A DNA stretch of 64,000 nt from Pogonophryne albipinna (Eukaryota; Chordata; Actinopteri; Perciformes; Artedidraconidae): positions 6,789,620 through 6,853,619 of the forward strand of contig CM053246.1 of NCBI GenBank assembly GCA_028583405.1. The letters run 5' to 3'. This document shows, in pieces, positions 44,177 to 55,779 of this stretch (within the stretch, counting starts at the first letter, position 1; each line of letters starts with the position of its first letter). Position numbers and translations under genes: made by a program. Under the pieces are notes generated by a model. It was not told where the DNA came from. It searched no databases and saw only the letters and a list, made by a program, of their open reading frames with translations.

Positions 44177-45737
44177 ATGACTGCGGGGGTAACGGTTCGT
44201 GTCACTACCAGTCCGCTGACATGGCGCGTCAATCAACGGTAAGTTTTGCCCATTACTTGCCCAGTATTACTTTGAATATTATTATTGTGATTGAGGATTA
44301 AATCCGCTTTGAAGACCACCGTTTTATATCGTGCAGTTTAGCGGCAAAATAACGTCAGTTAGCCAGCTAACGCTAGCTTTGTTGAGTTTATGCTAGCTAA
44401 ACAAGTAGTTAATTAATTAATATATTATAGCCTACTGCTTTGGCACTAACGGTTGATAACCGTTTATGAAAATAAAACCAATTGAACTGTACTTAAATAA
44501 TGACACGTTTTATAATTGTCTTGGGCTCCTGCTGTGTTTTTAAAGCCTTTGTAAATTATCCATGCTATTTTCTATTTAGAACGAAGACTTCAGAATCTTA
44601 AAAGCCCTTGACGTTTGTATGCAATTGTGCTAAATTCAACTCTGTAATCAAGCAAATATTAATATGTTTGCATGACATTAGTTATTTATATTTTGCCATC
44701 ACTTAATTATACGTTTAATACATTTAAGTCAAGCTAAGGTACATGTGATGGTAGCTAGTTAGTACTCTTACCTGTGAGGCCTCCTCCAAACAGCATAATA
44801 ACCAGACTGTATCATTAAAACTACAAGTACCAGTTCTAGATCCTTGACTTTAGACAAACAATTCAAGAGACAAAATGTATTTAAAGACCAATCTTTATTT
44901 GAATGTGCCTCTTAACCTGAGATATTAGTTATACAGTAATAGTATTGACAATCTAAAAAAACTGAGCAACTCAACAGTTATATTTCTTATTGTCTAAAGC
45001 AGTGCTTCTCAAACTTTTTTCAGTAATGTACCCCCTTTGAAACATTTTCTCAGCCTTGTACCCCCTGACCGATCCCGAACATTTTTGATCGAAAAAGCCT
45101 ATATAAATAATTACAATATAGTGATGTTCCCTCAGTGTGTGATGTATTAACTCCTTCGTGGTATGCATTACAACAAACTAAGGATATTTTCATTTTATGC
45201 ATGAAAAAAAATAACATAACACTTTTATAAAACAGATTTTTCCAAGGAGTTTTTCAATTTAAGTAATATGTTATTGTGAAAAACTATAAAATACAATACA
45301 CACATTTGACATGTTTATATGAGGACCCCCTTGGTGGTTCTAGGAATGTTTTATATAAAATTGTGTTTTCTATTTAACTTATTTTACTAAGATTATGTTT
45401 TTAATTAACCTTTTTTTTTTTTTTATCTCACGTACCCCCTGCAGTACCCCAACGTACCCCCAGGGGTCCGCGTACCCCCATTTGAGAATCACTGGTCTAA
45501 AGCATTTATTATTTTCATTTTCCCCCTCTCATATTCAGTGTGGACGGATTGAGACAGCGTGGTGTCCAGAGAGCTGCAGAGACTTCAGGGAGAAACCTCC
45601 GTGTGATGGACATCCTGTCTGTTGGTTTGGAGAGGACTGAGGGTCTTTCCTCTGCGAGGAGGACCAGGCCTGATGGAGGAGCTGATACCAAAGCTGATGC
45701 CAACTGCACAGGCCTAGTCTGTCACTCTGTTGACTAA
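44177..45737 (+). CDS. Putative small two-exon gene, 86 aa, unknown
   Basis: Exon 1 coding part 44177-44238 (62 nt) ends at a strong donor gtaagt; exon 2 coding part 45539-45737 (199 nt) follows a pyrimidine-rich acceptor ending atattcag. Joined they give 86 codons and a TAA stop. The first exon reads MTAGVTVRVTTSPLTWRVNQ; the second has RVMDILSVGLERTEGLSSAR. The sequence before 44177 is GC-rich compared with its neighbours, as at a promoter, and AATAAA follows at 45831. A second ATG (44221) gives a different 39-aa frame across the same splice, so the transcript may also be noncoding. The intron holds a 495-bp hAT MITE. No family recognised. The splice pair and signals are seen; expression is inferred. 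Confidence 0.4.
45000..45494. mobile_element. hAT-like MITE, complete
   Basis: Ends cagtgcttctcaaacttttt and catttgagaatcactg with a perfect 8-bp target duplication gtctaaag (44992-44999 and 45495-45502). Rich in gtacccc words near both ends. A truncated relative is at 19124-20268. Its right end lies 44 bp before the putative exon 2 of the small gene. Confidence 0.9.
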
Positions 45738-45830
45738 ATGTGTTTACTTATACATTTAATAGGTTTACACCTTCTGTCCATATGTGCTTTTTATTTAAAA
45801 CATTTTTGATTAACTTTTGGTTCACATTTC

Positions 45831-45836
45831 AATAAA
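45831..45836 (+). terminator. Polyadenylation signal AATAAA
   Basis: AATAAA 94 bp after the stop of the putative small + strand gene. Confidence 0.4.
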
Positions 45837-45923
45837 TTGTATTTGTATTTGCATTCCTTTCGTCCATTATTCTTACTGAAAATGTTAGATTACACATTCA
45901 CATCTGACTGAAGATTGGCCCCA

Positions 45924-45929
45924 TTTATT
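45924..45929 (-). terminator. Possible polyadenylation signal, minus strand
   Basis: AATAAA on the minus strand, facing the + strand signal about 90 bp away and downstream of the putative minus-strand exons. Confidence 0.25.
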
Positions 45930-46239
45930 TGTGATGTTGCAAACTGCGGTACAAGCCACAGGTAATGTGAAGCTCATAAAGTGAGGCAAATAGAAATAAT
46001 CTGCTGATGGAGTGTAGATGTGGAAATAGATGCATCCCATCAGCTGACTATGTTTTTTTCGCCACACTTTATAAGCCTGACTATAACCACCCCTTCTCTG
46101 AGGTGCAGGCAGCGTCACAAACAAATGATGGTCCTGATAGACTACAAAAATATTCGGTGTGCAGATCTTTGTTTTCACAATAAAAGTAGTTTCTTAGTGA
46201 ATGTCCTGTACTGGTCTTAAAATCTCATAACATCAGCTT

Positions 46240-47830
46240 TTAATTTTCCTCTTGGATGTTCTTCTTGACCCTCAGAGAAAGAGGAGATGCTGAGTCGTGT
46301 CTTTCAGGCATGTCCTTAACTAGCAAAAATGACAGGAAACATAAAACATATTATTGCAGAACAAGTGTGTTATTTATGAAAGAGGTGTGTTTAGGGGCTG
46401 TAGATATAATAATTTTTTAATTGTAATCAGATTATGAATGAACAGTATGAAATTCATCAACATTGAAATATATTTTATTATCAAAATAATATTTAACTGT
46501 TACAAAACGTAGTGCAACTGTAGAAGCTTCCTCTGTTGTCTCACTGAAAGAATAACTTTTACCACGTTTTTACAGACAATATTGAGAGATAAATAGTAGC
46601 AGTTCTTCACACTCTTCAATACATTAAATTAGAAAGTTGACAAAATCATATTGCTTGTTAACATCTAAATGTAACCTTTTGCATGGAAAAAAACCTCAAC
46701 TTCACTGATGTGTAGATGATCTAGTATTTAGTATTGTTTAATGGAATGTATATCAGTGTATTAAAGTCAATACTCCATTTATTTAAACCAATATCTTTCT
46801 TGATTCTTTGTACAGTATGAAAAAAAGAGTCTTTGTACCTGTGCTGAAGTTCACTGCTGTGAGGAGTCCAGTTCTGTCTCTCACTCTCTGGTCCAGCCTG
46901 TCTGCATCACCTGGACACCTTACACAAACAGATATATATGTAAAGTACCATGTGTACAAACAATATAACTGATTCTCTTCTGTTGAACATGTTGGATTGT
47001 GTATTGTCTGAGTCAGGGTCCTTTTTATTTTACTGTAACTTTGGAAGTTGTGTTACCAATGCTTACTGTTTATTTGATATCAATTTGGTAATGCAATTAA
47101 TAAAAACAACAAGGTTTGGGTTCGTTCTTCAGATATGACTGACGTTAACGTGTAAGCTCAATAATGAACTCCAGCTCAACCAACCATATTGTAATATCTA
47201 AGTAATCATCTTGAAATATGACATTAATAATTGTAATATACACATCTTATTGTGAGGTTGATTTCACATAAACTACTTCGACGTTAGCTTGTCTACATAC
47301 TTGAGCATAGCCAATTTAAATTTTAAATACAGTTTCTACCTACATAATAAAATATCTCTCTAAGTTACAAGGATGACCTTATTTTATAACCTCAAACAGA
47401 AGCCGTTTGTTCTACAGTATTATCCCACTTAACACTTGTCTATTTCGTTTTAACCTTTATATATACAGTCTATGATTTTAACTTGTAGGCTACGATTAGC
47501 ATCGTTAGCACCGATGTAGCTACCACTCGCTTACACACTAAACCAAGCCTTAACATTCATTACGTAGCCGATTAAAATCATTAACACATAAATAAGTACT
47601 CGATTTTCACTTACCGCAAAACCGCATGCATGCACAGTCTGTTTTAACCGCAGAGCGAGTCACAATAGTCCGATATATAAGCATGAAGAACAAACAGCCA
47701 CGGCCGGCTTCAAGTTGTGTTCTCTGGATGAACTGTGCAGGCAGAGTCCCTGTAGCTAGCTTCACGGAGCAGCTAGCAGAGACGAGAAGCTAGCAGCAGC
47801 AGTCACTTGACAGAGCCGTCACTCAATGTG
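46240..47830 (-). ncRNA. Putative spliced minus-strand transcript
   Basis: Possible exons on the minus strand: first exon from about 47830 to 47615, ending at a strong donor gtaagt; middle exon 46910-46839, between ggtgtccag and gtacaa; last exon from 46314 downwards after gttaag. An ATG at 47684 gives a frame of about 50 codons (MLIYRTIVTRS, then GDADRLDQRVRDRTG) that stops three codons into the last exon. The short frame and the weak last acceptor argue for a noncoding RNA or a chance arrangement. The sequence before the first exon is GC-rich and repeats gctagc words. It points tail to tail with the small + strand gene. Confidence 0.25.
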
Positions 47831-48114
47831 ACCACGCCCTAATTTATGCAAAAACTTTAAAACCTAATATAAATAAAAGGGTCGTGTTAGAAAACAATTC
47901 ACTCACAGATCCATAATCATGAAGGTGGAACCTAACTATATTCATAATAATATGTATTGCATCCATGGGTAGAAACATGTTTTTTTCTGCTGTAAAGTTG
48001 GGCATTTTAACATGGGGGTCTATGGAAATTGCTCCTTTCTGCAGCCAGTCCCTATCGGCCAATATTTGAACTGCAGTGTGTGGCACTTCCGTATTGGCGT
48101 CCCGGCTCTTCCCC

Positions 48115-48432
48115 AGAGTTTGCTGCTTGATGCTTTCACTCTCTGCAAGTGCCGGTGCTGCACCGCGTTTGGAGGCAGGACCAAACCATTACATGTAAAT
48201 AGAAGGGGGTGGACAGAGGCTTTGGATAATTAACTTTTGGAAGAAAATAAGTTAAATGAATCGTAAGGTTAGTGAGTACTTTATCAATATAACGTTCTAT
48301 TAATGTTAATTATTGAGGATTGATGAAAGGTTACTTACATTTTTTTTTCTTAATGTTCTAAACATTTTGGGGCCCCCGTCAGTCACGGGCCCTTAGAATC
48401 GTCCTAACTTTTCACCCCCTTAAGGCGCCCCT
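48115..48432. repeat. Repeat shared with 61680-61920
   Basis: Both contain taaatagaagggggtg, ggctttggataattaacttt and tcaatataacgttctattaa. The right end, aaggcgcccctgg, looks like a transposon terminus. Confidence 0.7.
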
Positions 48433-48439
48433 GGTTTTA

Positions 48440-48754
48440 CGTGGCATTTCAGTAAACAGAGTTTTTTGCTGTCGATTTTGGTGAGTCCAGTTACTGTTTG
48501 TTATTTACTCAGCCATGTAACACAAATTAAAATGTAAACATTTACAGTTAATGTAACTGTATGAGTTCCAATATAAAATACAGTTGTACACCTCTCTTTG
48601 TGTGTCTTTATTATGACGTAACGACTAGTCGACTGCTATTTTGAAAAACGTGTCTACTATTAAATATTGGTAGTTGTGAAACCCCTAATTGTTATATTTT
48701 CATACCCCTCGTCTCGACTCCCAGCTTTTTGTTACAGCCCAAGAGCCGGGTTGT

Positions 48755-48817
<63 letters not shown>

Positions 48818-49175
48818 CAGTCTTATCACGTCTTTGATGTTGGCTTTTGTGTGTTGAAAAAAGGCAGTACTGGGACGCTTCATTTTACATTTCTTATGAA
48901 ATTAAGATTATTATTATTTACATAAAACAATAAAACGTTTTAAAAAGTAAATACATAACTACAATAAACACTTATGTGATATTATCAATATTATTATATA
49001 ATACATTTAAATATCATAAACATGGAATACTTTCAACCAGTATAAAAGACTGAAAATCACAGTATAAATCACACTTATCATCTTAAAAACACATTGACAT
49101 ACAAATGCTGTAATGTTGACATAGCAGCTATTATTATTATCTTGCAGTGTTTTTTGCACTGTACAGTATGCTTTG
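48440..49175. other. AT-rich DNA with a TA microsatellite, no gene seen
   Basis: A (TA)n tract of 56 bp lies at 48758-48813. Nothing else recognised. Confidence 0.6.
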
Positions 49176-49180
49176 TAATA

Positions 49181-49850
49181 AACTTAACACAAAAAGTAAG
49201 GAAATTTGTGTTTGGTAGATGATTTATTTGTTGTAACGATGCTTATTGGTAATACATCTTATACCATTGGAAAGCCTGTTTTCTTACCTTCACAATGGTG
49301 CCACATTTGTGAGGAACAAGCATTTGTGGGATGAGCAGCAGAGCTGAGTATGTGGGGTACACCCATGAAAATGTGACAAATCTCCTCTGCCAATGCCAAA
49401 CAGCTGCTGACTCTAGTTTGGTGTTGTTTGGTGGATTGGATGATTGAAGTCTGATAAATAAATACATATTGGCAACAATTGAATTATTAACAAGCAGCCT
49501 CAGTAGCGTGTGGAAGAACCAAACACAGCCACAACAGCCTCTCCTCCTCATGCTGTCACCAGCCTGCTCACACTGTGATGTGGGATGGCCTCCCATTCTT
49601 CAACCAGCATTTGTCCCAAGTCAGCCAACGTGGTTGTGTTGGTCACTCTGGCACGGACAGCAGGGCCAAGTTGATCCCAAAATGGGGTTCAATGGGGTTT
49701 AGGTCAGGACTGCAGGCCATCCCATCCTCTCCTATTCTATCGGTGCAGCAATCAGCAAAGCGTTCTCCAAGTCTTCTCCAGACTGTGACCCTACAATCCA
49801 TGTGGTGTAGGCAGAATCTGGACTCATCGCTGAACATAATGTTCCTCCAC
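49181..49850 (-). pseudogene. Tc1-like transposase fragment (copy 2)
   Basis: Minus strand. From 49852 it reads MWRNIMFSDESRFCLHHMD, then VTVWRRLGERFAD, the region of the first catalytic Asp (FSDESRF) of Tc1 transposases. It jumps directly to [13 protein letters not shown], the region of the catalytic Glu, so the middle with the second Asp is deleted. The rest (49181-49650) matches the remnant at 2265-2728. Beyond the first Asp codon the gene is replaced by the minisatellite that follows. Confidence 0.8.
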
Positions 49851-50566
49851 ATGTAGAGGTTCCAGTGCTCTGAACATAATGTTCCTCCTCATGTTGAGGT
49901 TCCAGTGTTCTGAACATAATGTTCCTCCACATGTTGAGGTTCCAATGCTCTGAACATAATGTTTCTCCACATGTTGAGGTTCCAGTGCTCTGAACATAAT
50001 GTTCCTCCACATGTTGAGGTTCCAATGCTCTGAACATAATGTTCCTCCACATGTTGAGGTTCCAGTGCTCTGAACATAATGTTCCTCCACATGTTGAGGT
50101 TCCAATGCTCTGAACATAATGTTCCTCCACATGTTGAGGTTCCAGTGCTCTGAACATAATGTTCCTCCACATGTTGAGGTTCCAGTGCTCTGAACATAAT
50201 GTTCCTCCTCATGTTGAGGTTCCAATGCTCTGAACATAATGTTCCTCCACATGTTGAGGTTCCAGTTCTCTGAACATAATGTTCCTCTGCATGTTGAGGT
50301 TCCAGTTCTCTGAACATAATGTTCCTCCACATGTTGAGGTTCCAGTGCTCTGAACATAATGTTCCTCCACATGTTGAGGTTCCAATGCTCTGAACATAAT
50401 GTTCCTCCACATGTTGAGGTTCCAGTGCTCTGAACATAATGTTCCTCCACATGTTGAGGTTCCAGTGCTCTGAACATAATGTTCCTCCACATGTTGAGGT
50501 TCCAGTGCTCTGAACATAATGTTCCTCGTCATGTTGAGGTTCCAGTGCTCTGAACACAATGTTCCT
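49831..50566. repeat. 40-bp minisatellite derived from a transposase segment
   Basis: About 18 tandem copies of a 40-bp unit, ctgaacataatgttcctcca followed by catgttgaggttccagtgct, with point variants such as tccaatgctc, cctcctcatg and cctctgcatg. The first half of the unit equals the codons for WRNIMFS in the adjacent transposase (minus strand). The minus strand is free of stops in all three frames over most of the array, giving long apparent open frames of up to 242 codons that are a by-product of the repeat. Confidence 0.95.
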
Positions 50567-50569
50567 AAC

Positions 50570-51220
50570 CTTATTATTTAAAATGAGCCCTGTTGTCAAA
50601 AAAATGTGTTTTAGCAATTGAAAAAAACTGTAAAATTAAATATATAAATTTACATGAACACAGTTCAGTTCGGTTCATCAGCCAGAGTGCTCCTGTCATT
50701 ATTAAAGGAGGTCGTTTTAAAATTACAGCTCAGAGGCCCAAGTCCTTTCTTCCGGAGTTTCACGTGAAGCGACGTGCGTTTGTGTTGACTCTGCACAGCT
50801 GATCGTCTGACAGCAGCCAGCTCTGTCCCCGTTATTTTCACAAACACCCCCGCCACACATTTACCGACATAAACATTTGTATCATCTGTTGTAGACCCAA
50901 ATATATTAAATAAAATAAGAACTCATTCTCAAAAAAGATAAACGCCATTCTTAAAATGTATAAACGAACAATAGTTAGATTAATATTGATTAGAGTGCAC
51001 AATATAAATAAAATAATTGAGGGAAGAAAAAGATAATCAAAACCAAGTTAGATTAACATTCATTGGATTGCACACATTGTTTGTGTGGATATGTAGTAAA
51101 TTAACATTTTAAATAGTACTTAGTGGCTGACTGAATGGAAATGACAATACATGAAAATGTAAAACGAAAAAAGCGATCATGAAATAAATGAATAAAATGA
51201 TTTTTGACCACTCAGTTGTT
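50570..51220. other. No feature recognised
   Basis: AT-rich; the words attgagggaagaaaaagat and similar carry no recognised signal. Confidence 0.45.
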
Positions 51221-51230
51221 CAGATATATC

Positions 51231-52048
51231 CAGTGCTTGAATTGGGCCGTTACTCACCGGCAGATGATACCCATCTGCGTACCGTTAGTTCTTACTGCGT
51301 ACCGGCACCTCATGACGCATCTAGGTACGCATATTTGTTGTGTTTATGCTTAGTTGCAACTCCCACCCAGTAGTAAGTGGCTCTGTAGACTGCGATAGAC
51401 TAGAGCAGGCACGGGAGAGAAGGAAAGCAGAAAAGACATAACGTTAGCTACCATTTCGAAAATGTTAGCGTGACTTAATAGTGCGAAAAGAAAGCGGTCC
51501 TCCCTGGCAGCTCCATTGATTCACTCTCTCCTTTCCTGCTGAAAGATGCATGAGTGTACTCAGGGACGAGGAGTCATTTAACCAGCCGCCAGTAGGAGTC
51601 AGGCTTTAGCCATATCCGCTGCCTTTCATACTTTTTTTTAAGTACAGTGAGCCTTTCTAATATATACAGTAAAGAGACAAACCCACCAGCATTATAGGAT
51701 ATATTATATGACCTGATGCAGGCACATGTAGGCTACGACGTCATGTTCTCTATGAGAGCCCCGGACACCTCCCTGATTAGTCGTGGAAAAACATGCAATT
51801 TCTGAACGTTACAGTAAATATTCTGTTTTAAAAAAAAATCTTTTCCTTGTCTGTTAAAGTTTTGTTGTGTTTCTTTTTAATTACTGAATCAAAGATATGA
51901 GGATAAGAATAGAGGGAGTCGTATGTTGTACAGATTGTAAAGACCTTTGAGCCACATTCTTGTTTTTGGGCTGTATAAATAAAATGTACTTGAAACAGTT
52001 GCTGATTTAGAGTACTGTGGCACCTTTTTCATTCCAATTCAAGCACTG
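51231..52048. mobile_element. hAT-like element
   Basis: Ends cagtgcttgaattggg and ccaattcaagcactg with a perfect 8-bp target duplication gatatatc (51223-51230 and 52049-52056). No transposase recognised. Confidence 0.85.
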
Positions 52049-53504
52049 GATATATCACATATTTGCATCCTCTGGTGAAATCCTCAGCCACTCGCTCCGC
52101 CCCCTTACTGTGTATCGCTCACTGATTGGACGATGCAGCGCATGCACTGATCTGATGCTTCTTGACACTTAGACTTGAAAAAAGGCTAGTTACCAGTTTT
52201 TAGCTCTGCATAATTCATGATATATCAGTGCTTATATCTGTTGTGTGAAACGTATTTACTTCATTACTGTAATTGAATTGTTGGCATGTTGCATACTATA
52301 ACTGTACACAAATCCTGCACAATTTACTGTGGTAGACTTACTTTTATGCAACACAGACACTGATCAACCACTATATCTTTGTTGTTTATCTGAAGGACTG
52401 AGAAACAAAGAGGTGCATGTGGAAGGTTAAGGATTTTCAATGAGGCACAGGTAGCTGCAGTTACAAACTGGGTTTTGGCAAACAATGCCATTACACTTAT
52501 GCGGCTTTCACACCAGCGCTTTTCCCTTTCTAGCTCCGAGCTAGAGCTTTTCTGGTTGAGCTCCGGTTTCCCTTTTCTGCTCCCGCTCTGTTCACACCGC
52601 CCAGCACCCGACTGGTGCTGCCGCTGCTGCGTCATGACGTCACCGTTTACATCGCTGATTTGCTCCCCAACGGCATTACGGCGCTCACAACAACAACAAC
52701 GGGGAACTGTGTCGGGTCGATGATCGTGTTGCTTTTAATCACACGAAGCCAGAATAAATTGAATAACGACTTCTCCAACCTTATACTTTTCTCCAGAGTG
52801 CCGTGGTTCATTGTTTATTAATGTGTTTCTGCAGCATTTACCGACCGCTGCAGTGTTGGCTGCTCTTCCACGGGAGTTTATTCTCCTCCGTTAGCTCCCG
52901 GTTAGCTCACACTGCAGCGGCCGCTCTAAAGTATTCACTGTCCGACTCACACAAGCAGCTGATACATATCCCCAGTTCCCCTTATGTGAATGTGTGTCAG
53001 TCTGAATTGACGCTGTTTGGCATCACAATGCTGTTATGAAAGTTTCTCTGGTATAAAATGGGTGATGTTAGCATAGCAACCGAAGCTAAACTGACTACTT
53101 GCTATCGCTATCCTATTGTGGCATAAACCGTTTTCTACAGGCACATTTTACCGGCGTATTTTTATTATGATTCTACTTGTGATAGTCAGACACGACAACC
53201 TGTGCAGCCCATGTATTGATTCCATCCGATAGCTGCTATAATACAAAACAAAACGTCTGCCTCTCTCCACAATGATCAATAACAGTGAACGGATGGTCAA
53301 AGTAAGGTACAAATAAACAGAATCACACGAAGCCTGGTTAGTGTTTCCTGACTTTATAAAGTGTGTTTATAAGCACTACTGCTTGTAGGCAGGCATGACA
53401 GTCGACCCATGTTCAGGGGAGGTGGGTTTAGTTTCCTGCACGCCTCGACGTAAGAGAGACGTAAGCGACGCCACCTCTTAGCTCCGAAGCTCTTGCCTCT
53501 AGAC

Positions 53505-54925
53505 CAGGGATCACCAACTATATTTGTCCAAGTGCCAAAATGTATCCAATAGACACTATCGCGGGCCGGGGGGGTACAGGTAATGCATAAAGCTTAGCAG
53601 ACTCTTCACGCTAACGAAGGATCACTTCTAGGCAGGGTTGGGAGGGTTACTTTGTAAATGTAATCAGTTACTGATTACTGAATACATGCTCTGAAAGTAA
53701 TCAGAATACAGTTACAGTTATGTGTCTTATAAAAGTAACGTGTTCAGGTTACTTTTAGAATACTTTTGGAATACTTTCTTTTTCCATAACAGATGGGTAT
53801 GTTTTGGTGAACAGGAGACACTTGTTTTACTGTTTTAATGGCTTATCAAGAACTCAAACACAACATCTTGGTGTCATTCTGGACAGCTCCCTCTCATCTG
53901 CACCCCACATAAAAAACATCACCCGGACTGCATTCTCCTACTGTAAACCTTTCCTTAGAATATGTTATGAATTGTAAGGTGTCCTTGGGTGCTTTGAAAG
54001 GCGCCCCTAAATAGAATGAATTATCATTATTATTATTATCTGAAACGATGTAATAACTTTTAAAACTTGTTCCAGTCACTTGCCCCATGCATTCAGCAGC
54101 AGCAGGCCATTCACTTTGATTTGATCCCGTTATAAATGTCATCATTTCGACAATAAAGAAATGCTACATAAACGTTATCTTGCACATTTTATCTAACCAT
54201 CTCCGTTTCTAACTTTCAATATATTTTAAAAGAGATCTCTCTCTCTCTCATCTGCGTGCGGGGGCGGGGCCTCACAGACACGCTGCATCTCTCTCTCGCT
54301 CACAGACACGCTGCATCTCTCTCTCGCTCACAGACATGCTGCAGTGCTGTGCAGTGTGCACACAGTTCTGCCGGTAATGAATATTACATTTTGTGAGGAA
54401 ACTTTTCCACCAATAATTCCAATAAGTATTCCAAAATGTATTCACTTCAGGTTTACGAAAGTAACTGTAATCAGATTACTCGTTGTTCAAATGTAACGCC
54501 AGCTGAATACAGTTAGCCTACTTAATTTTTGTATTCTGATTACGTAACGCCGTTACATATATTCCGTTACAACCCAACCCTGCTTCTAGGCTACTGTCCC
54601 GCAGCTCCTGCCTCTCTGTTGGACTCTGTCGCAGCGGGGCTGCTGCTGTGGTGCGGAGCGCACAAAGCAGACTCTTCACAACGAAGGATCACTTCTTCTT
54701 CTTCAAGGAAGGTTTCGCAGTACGCAGTCTACTGTCCCGCAGCTGCTGCCTCTCTGTTGGACTCCGGTACTGCACCTTACTCACGAGACGTTGTAAAAAA
54801 AAAATGGGTGGGGGGCGAACGCAGTAACCACTCCGCCAACGCCACAGTCACCCCCGTCGTGCGGGCCGGATGAGAATGTCTGGCGGGCCGGATGTGGCCC
54901 GCGGGCCGCCAGTTGGTGGTCACTG
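53505..54925. mobile_element. hAT-like element, second layer
   Basis: Ends cagggatcaccaact and agttggtggtcactg with a perfect 8-bp target duplication ctctagac (53497-53504 and 54926-54933). Near the right end are gcgggccggatgtggcccgc words. Confidence 0.88.
53633..54582. mobile_element. hAT-like element, third layer
   Basis: Ends cagggttgggagggttac and ccgttacaacccaaccctg with a perfect 8-bp target duplication cttctagg (53625-53632 and 54583-54590). Inside at 53845-53945 a LINE fragment reads TQHLGVILDSSLSS and HIKNITRTAFSYC, the late reverse-transcriptase region. Confidence 0.88.
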
Positions 54926-55310
54926 CTCTAGACCGACAATTTTTTGGAGCTGGAAGTGAACCGGATTCCGGAGCTAAGAGGCGGCGCCGCTGCGGTGTGA
55001 ACAGGAAAAAACGGCACTTTTCAGGCTCCAGCTCCGAGCCGGAGCTGAAAACGCGTTGGTGTGAAAGGGGCATTAAAGAGATCCGAAGCATAGTAACTAT
55101 GTGCTGAGATGCATGTTGCTCAATGTTATTTTTGATTAAAATATGATTTTTTTCAACAACTCATTTGTATTTCTTCATTTACTGTATTTCTGTAAACTCA
55201 AGCAATCTTTCTCTGCAGAAACCTCTATGTACAGAGCACAGCCCATAACAGATGAAAGCGCTTTAGATTGTGCTCAGCAGTGTGTAGTTGGGTGGTCAAA
55301 CCATCTAGTA

Positions 55311-55770
55311 TTATGAATGAAGTGTGTTATATTTGGTGCAAAAGTTTGCATTTGGTAAGTGTTTATGTAGTTTTGAGTGCAGTTCTTCATTTAGCAGGAG
55401 AAATGAGGTGTTTTGCACTTTGGGTGTGTGGTTTTGTGAATTGTGTTTAGTGTTCTGAGAAACTGAGCAATTAAAAAAAAAAAGTGTGTTAGCAATCGAG
55501 AAAAACTGTATTATGTTAGAGCTGCTCCACCTGCTGGTCATAACAATGAACACACAGGGTTGTCAAAAAGCCCGGGTGTTGAAGTTTCAGTTTTTTTCAA
55601 TTGTTACACACATTTTTTAAAACATGGCTTTTTTCACAAATTAATTAACACAATTCACAAAACCACACACACAAAGTGCAAAACACCTCATATCCTGCAA
55701 AATGAAGCACTGCACTCAAAACTGCATAAACACTTACCAAAACCGAACTTTTGCATCAAATGTCACACCA
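55311..55770. repeat. Inverted repeat (foldback element)
   Basis: Arms of about 125 bp, 55325-55450 and 55640-55765, are reverse complements with scattered changes: tttgtgaattgtgttt at left against ttaacacaattcacaaaa at right, and ttttgagtgcagttcttcat against gaagcactgcactcaaaa. The spacer of about 190 bp has short A and T runs. Confidence 0.85.
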
Positions 55771-55779
55771 GTAGCATAG

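Larger units (their letters stand above)
52500..55072. mobile_element. Harbinger-like element with two further nested elements
   Basis: Ends tgcggctttcacaccagcgc and gttggtgtgaaaggggca, flanked by tta on both sides (52497-52499, 55073-55075). Same family as 24608-25224. Part of its interior (53110-53390) is repeated in inverse orientation at 62900-63160. Confidence 0.8.

Noticed and set aside
49889..50617. Open frame of 242 codons on the minus strand with a 40-residue repeat
   Set aside because: It is the translation of the 40-bp minisatellite. All three minus frames are open for the same reason, so openness is no evidence of coding.
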